Assembly: GCA_964496705.1 (NCBI GenBank)
Contig: CAZCBJ010000076.1
Span: forward strand, 1-16,245
From: CAZCBJ01 sp964496705
GTDB taxonomy: Bacteria > Chloroflexota > Anaerolineae > Anaerolineales > Anaerolineaceae
DNA length: 16,245 nucleotides
Direction of reading: 5' to 3'
Below are positions 14,000-16,245 of this stretch, piece after piece (position 1 is the stretch's first letter; every line of letters begins with the position of its first letter). The notes beneath the pieces were generated by a model. It did not search any database, was not told the DNA's origin, and saw nothing but the letters and a program-made list of their open reading frames with translations. The translations under genes and the position numbers were made by a program.

Positions 14000-14413
14000 C
14001 TAGACGGGGAACTGGGTGTCGATGTGCGTGCAGCACTCCACCAGCTCTTTGGCGGCGCGCACGTTGCGCATGACCATCGCCATGTTGCCGGTCAGCTTGA
14101 TCTGCCCGGTCATCATCGCCTGCATCGGGTCCAGTTTCTTGGTCATCACCTTTTTCCAGGTGGTCACCGGCGCCGAAAGGCGGAAAGCCGGTTGGCGGCC
14201 GTCGGAGTGGGTGGCGTCGAGGGCGTCGCGGCAGTTGCCGTGCCACAGGTCCACGTACAGCACCGCGGTGTGGGTCAGCTCGCCGCCGGGTTCGACGATG
14301 AAGTAAAAGTCGCCTTCCCAGGCTTTGGCGGCCTCGGCGTAGGTGGGGCTGGAATTGATGTCTTCCATGAAGGCTTTGATCCAGGCATCAGAGGGGAACG
14401 GAATGGGTGGCAT
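14000..14413 (-). CDS. SCP2 sterol-binding domain protein
   Basis: A 137-residue single-domain protein of the SCP2 (sterol carrier protein 2) fold, which holds lipids or acyl chains in a hydrophobic tunnel. Recognisable parts are the N-terminal FPSDAWIKAFMEDINSSP, the strand FYFIVEPGG and the C-terminal block KLDPMQAMMTGQIKLTGNM, typical of bacterial SCP2 proteins. Start ATG 14413 has AAAGGAG six bases upstream, the best ribosome site of the operon, marking it as the first gene. A terminator-like hairpin on the same strand lies 30 bases upstream and may attenuate the operon. Linked with alcohol dehydrogenase and AOR, it might present a hydrophobic alcohol, aldehyde or acid (inference). Confidence 0.88.
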   Translation of the reverse strand: MPPIPFPSDAWIKAFMEDINSSPTYAEAAKAWEGDFYFIVEPGGELTHTAVLYVDLWHGNCRDALDATHSDGRQPAFRLSAPVTTWKKVMTKKLDPMQAMMTGQIKLTGNMAMVMRNVRAAKELVECCTHIDTQFPV

Positions 14414-14442
14414 AGGTATCTCCTTTGGGGTTATCTAAAAAT

Positions 14443-14506
14443 AAAAAACCGGGCGCGGCGGAAACGCGGCAGTGAAGGGAGATGGGTGAGTTTGAGCCGT
14501 GCCCGG
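14443..14506 (-). terminator. Terminator-like leader hairpin before the SCP2-ADH-AOR operon
   Basis: On the minus strand CCGGGC (14506-14501) pairs with GCCCGG (14454-14449), and after one C/A mismatch CGGC (14499-14496) pairs with GCCG (14459-14456). Six T follow at once (plus AAAAAA 14443-14448). The loop is 36 bases. No minus-strand gene lies upstream, so this is not the end of another transcript; it is best read as an attenuator in the SCP2 leader. A weak minus -10 candidate (TATATT) lies near 14530-14525. Confidence 0.4.
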
Positions 14507-14548
14507 GTCGGGCAAGGTTCAACAAATATAACACCAAACCGTCTGTTT

Positions 14549-14566
14549 TGGAGCAGTCGCGCTCCA
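14549..14566. promoter_or_regulatory. Inverted repeat at the -35 position, possible operator
   Basis: TGGAGC (14549-14554), a six-base spacer and GCTCCA (14561-14566). It is centred about 20 bases before the plus-strand TATAAT, where a regulator would compete with RNA polymerase, and lies between two divergent transcription units. No consensus -35 hexamer is visible, which fits a promoter that needs an activator. Confidence 0.4.
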
Positions 14567-14576
14567 TTTTCCATGA

Positions 14577-14582
14577 TATAAT
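14577..14582 (+). promoter_or_regulatory. -10 box for the structured leader RNA
   Basis: Perfect TATAAT. Transcription would begin near 14588-14590, almost exactly at the first paired base of the leader's closing stem, which supports both the promoter and the RNA structure. Confidence 0.6.
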
Positions 14583-14586
14583 TCCG

Positions 14587-14736
14587 CTTGCATCAGGAGC
14601 GGCCCGCGCAGGCGGGCCCGGCAACCTGGGACGGACTCCCAAGGTGCCTTCCCGAAACCATCGGGGATGCGGCTGCGCAAGCGGCAAGCCAAAGTCCGGC
14701 GATTGATTCGCTTCCTGATGCAGGGAGCGATTTTTT
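14587..14736 (+). promoter_or_regulatory. Candidate riboswitch or attenuator: multi-hairpin leader RNA
   Basis: A closing stem P1 pairs 14587-14598 with 14713-14724 (12 pairs, one G-U), then after a one-base bulge 14599-14602 with 14708-14711. Inside are four hairpins in a row. One is CCCG/CGGG at 14603-14616. The next has GGCA, a bulged A, CC and TGGGA (14620-14632) pairing with TCCCA, a bulged A and GGTGCC (14637-14648). TTCCCGA/TCGGGGA follows at 14649-14667 (seven pairs, loop AACCA). The last is GCTGC/GCGGC closed by a GCAA tetraloop (14673-14686). The second hairpin, GGCAACC...GGTGCC, looks like the P3 arm of SAM-I and SAM-IV riboswitches, but the rest does not clearly match either. P1 and the terminator at 14708-14736 exclude each other, so a ligand or protein stabilising P1 would switch the gene on. 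Confidence 0.6.
14708..14736 (+). terminator. Intrinsic terminator within the leader RNA
   Basis: TCGCTTCC (14708-14715) pairs with GGGAGCGA (14723-14730): eight pairs including one G-U, a seven-base loop, and TTTTTT directly after. Its 5' arm and loop are the 3' strand of the leader's closing stem, so only one of the two can form. It ends 24 bases before the start codon of the 119-residue protein. Confidence 0.7.
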
Positions 14737-14759
14737 GTTTAACCATGAAAGGAGACAAC

Positions 14760-15119
14760 ATGAGCAGAACACATCGGATTATCCTGGTCAACGTTGAAAC
14801 GGGCGAGGTGGAGGGTGGGGTGGGCGTGCACCCCAGCGGGATGTTGGAGATCGGCTTCACCCGCCCGCAGCGCACCTACGGCACCTTCAAGGCGCTGGAG
14901 AAGTTCATCGGCAGCACACGTCCCGGCGACGAGCCGCTCTACCGGCAATATGCCGACCGGCTGGACGAGCGGCGCGAGCTGCCCGATGAAATCCTTGCCG
15001 CCGAGGCCGAGCGCATCGCCGCCGAGATCAACGCCTGCGACCCGCCTTACATCCTGAGCCTGCCGCACCTCGAGGTGCGCGTGCGCGCGGTGGTGCGGCA
15101 GAAGAAATCTCAGCTATAA
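14760..15119 (+). CDS. Hypothetical protein, 119 residues, under leader control
   Basis: I do not recognise the family. The chain begins MSRTHRIILVNVETGEVEGG and ends with a basic VRAVVRQKKSQL. It has no signal peptide or membrane segment. The N-terminal half (about 1-40) looks beta-rich; the middle (about 42-90) is helical and highly charged, with an LDERRELPDEILAAEAERI stretch. A small soluble alpha/beta protein is likely. Start ATG 14760 is chosen for the AAAGGAG six bases upstream; an in-frame ATG at 14745 lacks a site. Expression seems to depend on the structured leader and terminator in front of it. The AviRa-like methyltransferase follows 24 bases later, so the two may be co-transcribed and share regulation. 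Confidence 0.8.
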   Translation: MSRTHRIILVNVETGEVEGGVGVHPSGMLEIGFTRPQRTYGTFKALEKFIGSTRPGDEPLYRQYADRLDERRELPDEILAAEAERIAAEINACDPPYILSLPHLEVRVRAVVRQKKSQL

Positions 15120-15120
15120 T
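15115..15120 (+). promoter_or_regulatory. -10 box overlapping the stop codon, for the methyltransferase
   Basis: TATAAT overlaps the TAA stop (15117-15119) of the 119-residue protein, 24 bases before ATG 15144. Initiation near 15127 would give a short leader. The -35 region is weak. If real, the methyltransferase can be made without passing the leader terminator. Confidence 0.35.
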
Positions 15121-15143
15121 CATCGTTAACATTTCATCTCCTC

Positions 15144-15984
15144 ATGCCCTACCGCTATGCGCTGGAACGCCCCGATTATAGCGACCTGGCCTCCGGGCGG
15201 GTGCTGCACAGCCTGCCCGGTCACCCGGCTTTCCCCTTGCGCCTGGCCAGTGAGATGCTGCTCACCTGCCTGGAGTTGCGCCGCGCGGCGGGGCGGACGG
15301 ACGCTTGCCTGCTTTACGACCCGTGCTGCGGCAGCGGCTACCTGGCGGCTGCGCTGGGCTGGCTGNNNNNNNNNNNNNNNNNNNNNNNNNNNNNNNNNNN
15401 NNNNNNNNNNNNNNNNNNNNNNCTGCGGCAGCGTCTACCTGGCGGCTGCGCTGGGCTGGCTGCACGGCGCGGAACTGCGCGGGATCATCGCCTCGGACAT
15501 CGCCCCGCGGGCGGTGGAAACCAGCCGCCGCAACCTGGCGCTGCTCACCCCGCCCGGGCTGGAGGCGCGCCGCGCCGAGCTCGCCGCGCTGCTGGCGCAG
15601 TACGGCAAGGAATCACACCGCGAGGCGCTGGAGAGCGCCGCGCGGCTGGCGCAGCGGCTGGCGGGCGTGCCCGCCCTCGAATTGCGCGCCTTCCAGGCGG
15701 ACGCCGCCGACCCGGCCGCGCTGCGCCGGGGGCTGGGTGAGCTGCGCCCCGACCTGGTGATCAGCGACCTGCCCTACGGGCAGCATTCGGCCTGGCTGGG
15801 CGCCGCGCAAGAAACCGCCAACCCCGCCGCCGCGCTGCTGGAAGGGCTGCGAGGGCTGCTGGCGCCCGGCGGGTTGGTCGCCCTTGCCGCCGACAAGGCT
15901 CAGCAGATCGCTCATCCGGCCTGGCGCAGGCTGCGACGCCTGCGCGCCGGCAAACGCCAGGTGATCATCCTCGCCGCGGCATAA
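15144..15984 (+). CDS. aviRa-like: AviRa-like 23S rRNA (guanine-N2/N1-type) methyltransferase, interrupted by an assembly gap
   Basis: An S-adenosylmethionine-dependent rRNA methyltransferase similar throughout to AviRa, the Streptomyces enzyme that methylates G2535 of 23S rRNA and protects against avilamycin. N-terminal MPYRYALERPDYSDLASGRV and LPGHPAFPLRLA match AviRa order. The SAM-binding motif is YDPCCGSGYL (about 58-67), then IIASDIAPRAVETSRRN, and the catalytic-type motif is SDLPYGQ in the last third. The N run (15366-15422) splits it into two frames. Because the flanks are duplicated, collapsing them restores one frame of about 247 residues, the length expected for AviRa. ATG 15144 starts the conserved region; no strong ribosome site. 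No antibiotic synthesis genes are visible, so it may be ribosome maintenance or acquired resistance. Confidence 0.85.
15366..15422. other. Assembly gap of 57 N with duplicated flanks
   Basis: The 40 bases before the gap (15326-15365) and the 40 after it (15423-15462) are the same apart from one base (G at 15337, T at 15434). The two contig ends therefore overlap and the gap has no real length. Collapsing the copies joins the two halves of the AviRa-like gene in frame; the single difference changes Gly to Val in the SAM-binding motif, so the left copy is probably right. Confidence 0.92.
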
Positions 15985-16043
15985 CGCCCACCAACCGCCC
16001 CTCAACGATTGAGCCGAATATGATAAGATAACTACATCCCCAT

Positions 16044-16245
16044 TCTTCATCCTCTTTCATCGTCTTCCCCTATCCATTTCACCCCTTTCATCCCAGTTCT
16101 TCTTTCTTTTCTTCCCTTCCATCCTCTTCTCCAATCCATTTCACCCTTTTCATCCCAGTTCTTCCTTCTTCTCTTTTATCCTCTTTCCCTATCCATTTCA
16201 CCCTTTTCATCCCAGTTCTTCCTTCTTCTCTTTTATCCTCTTTCC
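16044..16245 (-). repeat. Tandem array of 57-62-base pyrimidine-rich units at the window end
   Basis: Units begin at ATCCATTTCACCC at 16072, 16134 and 16191 (spacings 62 and 57); a degenerate partial unit precedes at about 16044. The second and third units are identical over the 55 bases available, and the window ends within the third. Each unit contains TTTCATCCCAGTTCTT, the reverse complement of the purine-rich repeat at 10421. Between the methyltransferase stop (15984) and the array I see no gene or clear terminator. Such arrays often break assemblies. Confidence 0.85.

Noticed and set aside
13182..14003. A 273-codon plus-strand frame over the alcohol dehydrogenase gene
   Set aside because: Antisense shadow; the minus strand carries the complete iron-ADH metal ligands and cofactor loop.
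14587..14736. Firm SAM riboswitch call, or a tRNA/SRP/6S RNA
   Set aside because: Only the P3-like arm matches the SAM clan; there is no tRNA T-loop or CCA, no SRP tetraloop motif and the RNA is followed by a gene with a ribosome site, so only a classless leader call is supported.
15144..15984. Two separate methyltransferase genes or a natural internal duplication
   Set aside because: The repeated DPCCGSGYL/CGSVYL segments are the same 40 bases on both sides of an N run, the pattern of unmerged contig ends.
16044..16245. CRISPR array
   Set aside because: Units are repeated over their whole length with no unique spacers, and no cas genes are near.

Overview
The window is a GC-rich (low-to-mid 60s % by eye) bacterial scaffold, very probably a metagenome assembly: one gene is cut at the left edge, a run of 57 N lies inside a gene near the right edge, and the sequence ends in a tandem repeat. 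Gene content fits an anaerobic or facultative bacterium: a tungsten-type aldehyde:ferredoxin oxidoreductase beside an iron-type alcohol dehydrogenase, a DUF1861/GT108-like protein, a PIG-L deacetylase and an AviRa-type rRNA methyltransferase. The style (GC-rich genes, TATAAT -10 boxes, purine-rich interspersed repeats) suggests Chloroflexota/Anaerolineae to me, but no phylogenetic marker proves it.

Layout. 1-2.4 kb: the 3' part of a glycerol-3-phosphate dehydrogenase runs into a convergent membrane-anchored PIG-L deacetylase, with a 19-base overlap. 2.4-4.8 kb: a noncoding stretch with promoters and a gene tail, then a NERD-nuclease/UvrD-type helicase fusion. 4.8-5.75 kb: a pair of palindromic GC-rich repeats and a site-2-protease-like membrane protein whose HExxH glutamate is Asn. 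5.75-8.4 kb: a possible frameshifted gene tail, a two-gene minus-strand unit (TIM-barrel sugar isomerase, then NAD-dependent epimerase) and a divergent GNAT acetyltransferase. 8.4-10.4 kb: a TerC-family membrane protein and a DUF1861/GT108-like protein share a divergent promoter region. 10.4-11.0 kb: a VanZ-like membrane protein sits among interspersed repeats.

11.0-14.4 kb holds a compact minus-strand operon, SCP2 sterol-carrier protein > iron alcohol dehydrogenase > aldehyde ferredoxin oxidoreductase, with two-base gaps between genes. It suggests a route alcohol - aldehyde - carboxylate, perhaps on hydrophobic substrates presented by the SCP2 protein (inference).

14.4-16.2 kb is the most interesting part. 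The 347-base region between the SCP2 operon and a 119-residue protein of unknown function has terminator-like leaders in both directions. On the plus strand a transcript starting just after a TATAAT box would fold into a long-stemmed multi-hairpin RNA (about 14587-14736). The 3' strand of its closing stem is also the 5' strand of an intrinsic terminator, the layout of a transcriptional riboswitch or other attenuator. One arm resembles the P3 region of SAM-I/SAM-IV riboswitches, but I cannot assign a class. Next comes an AviRa-like 23S rRNA methyltransferase interrupted by an N gap. The 40 bases on either side of the gap are near-identical, so the gap is almost certainly a scaffolding artefact and the real gene is intact (about 247 residues).
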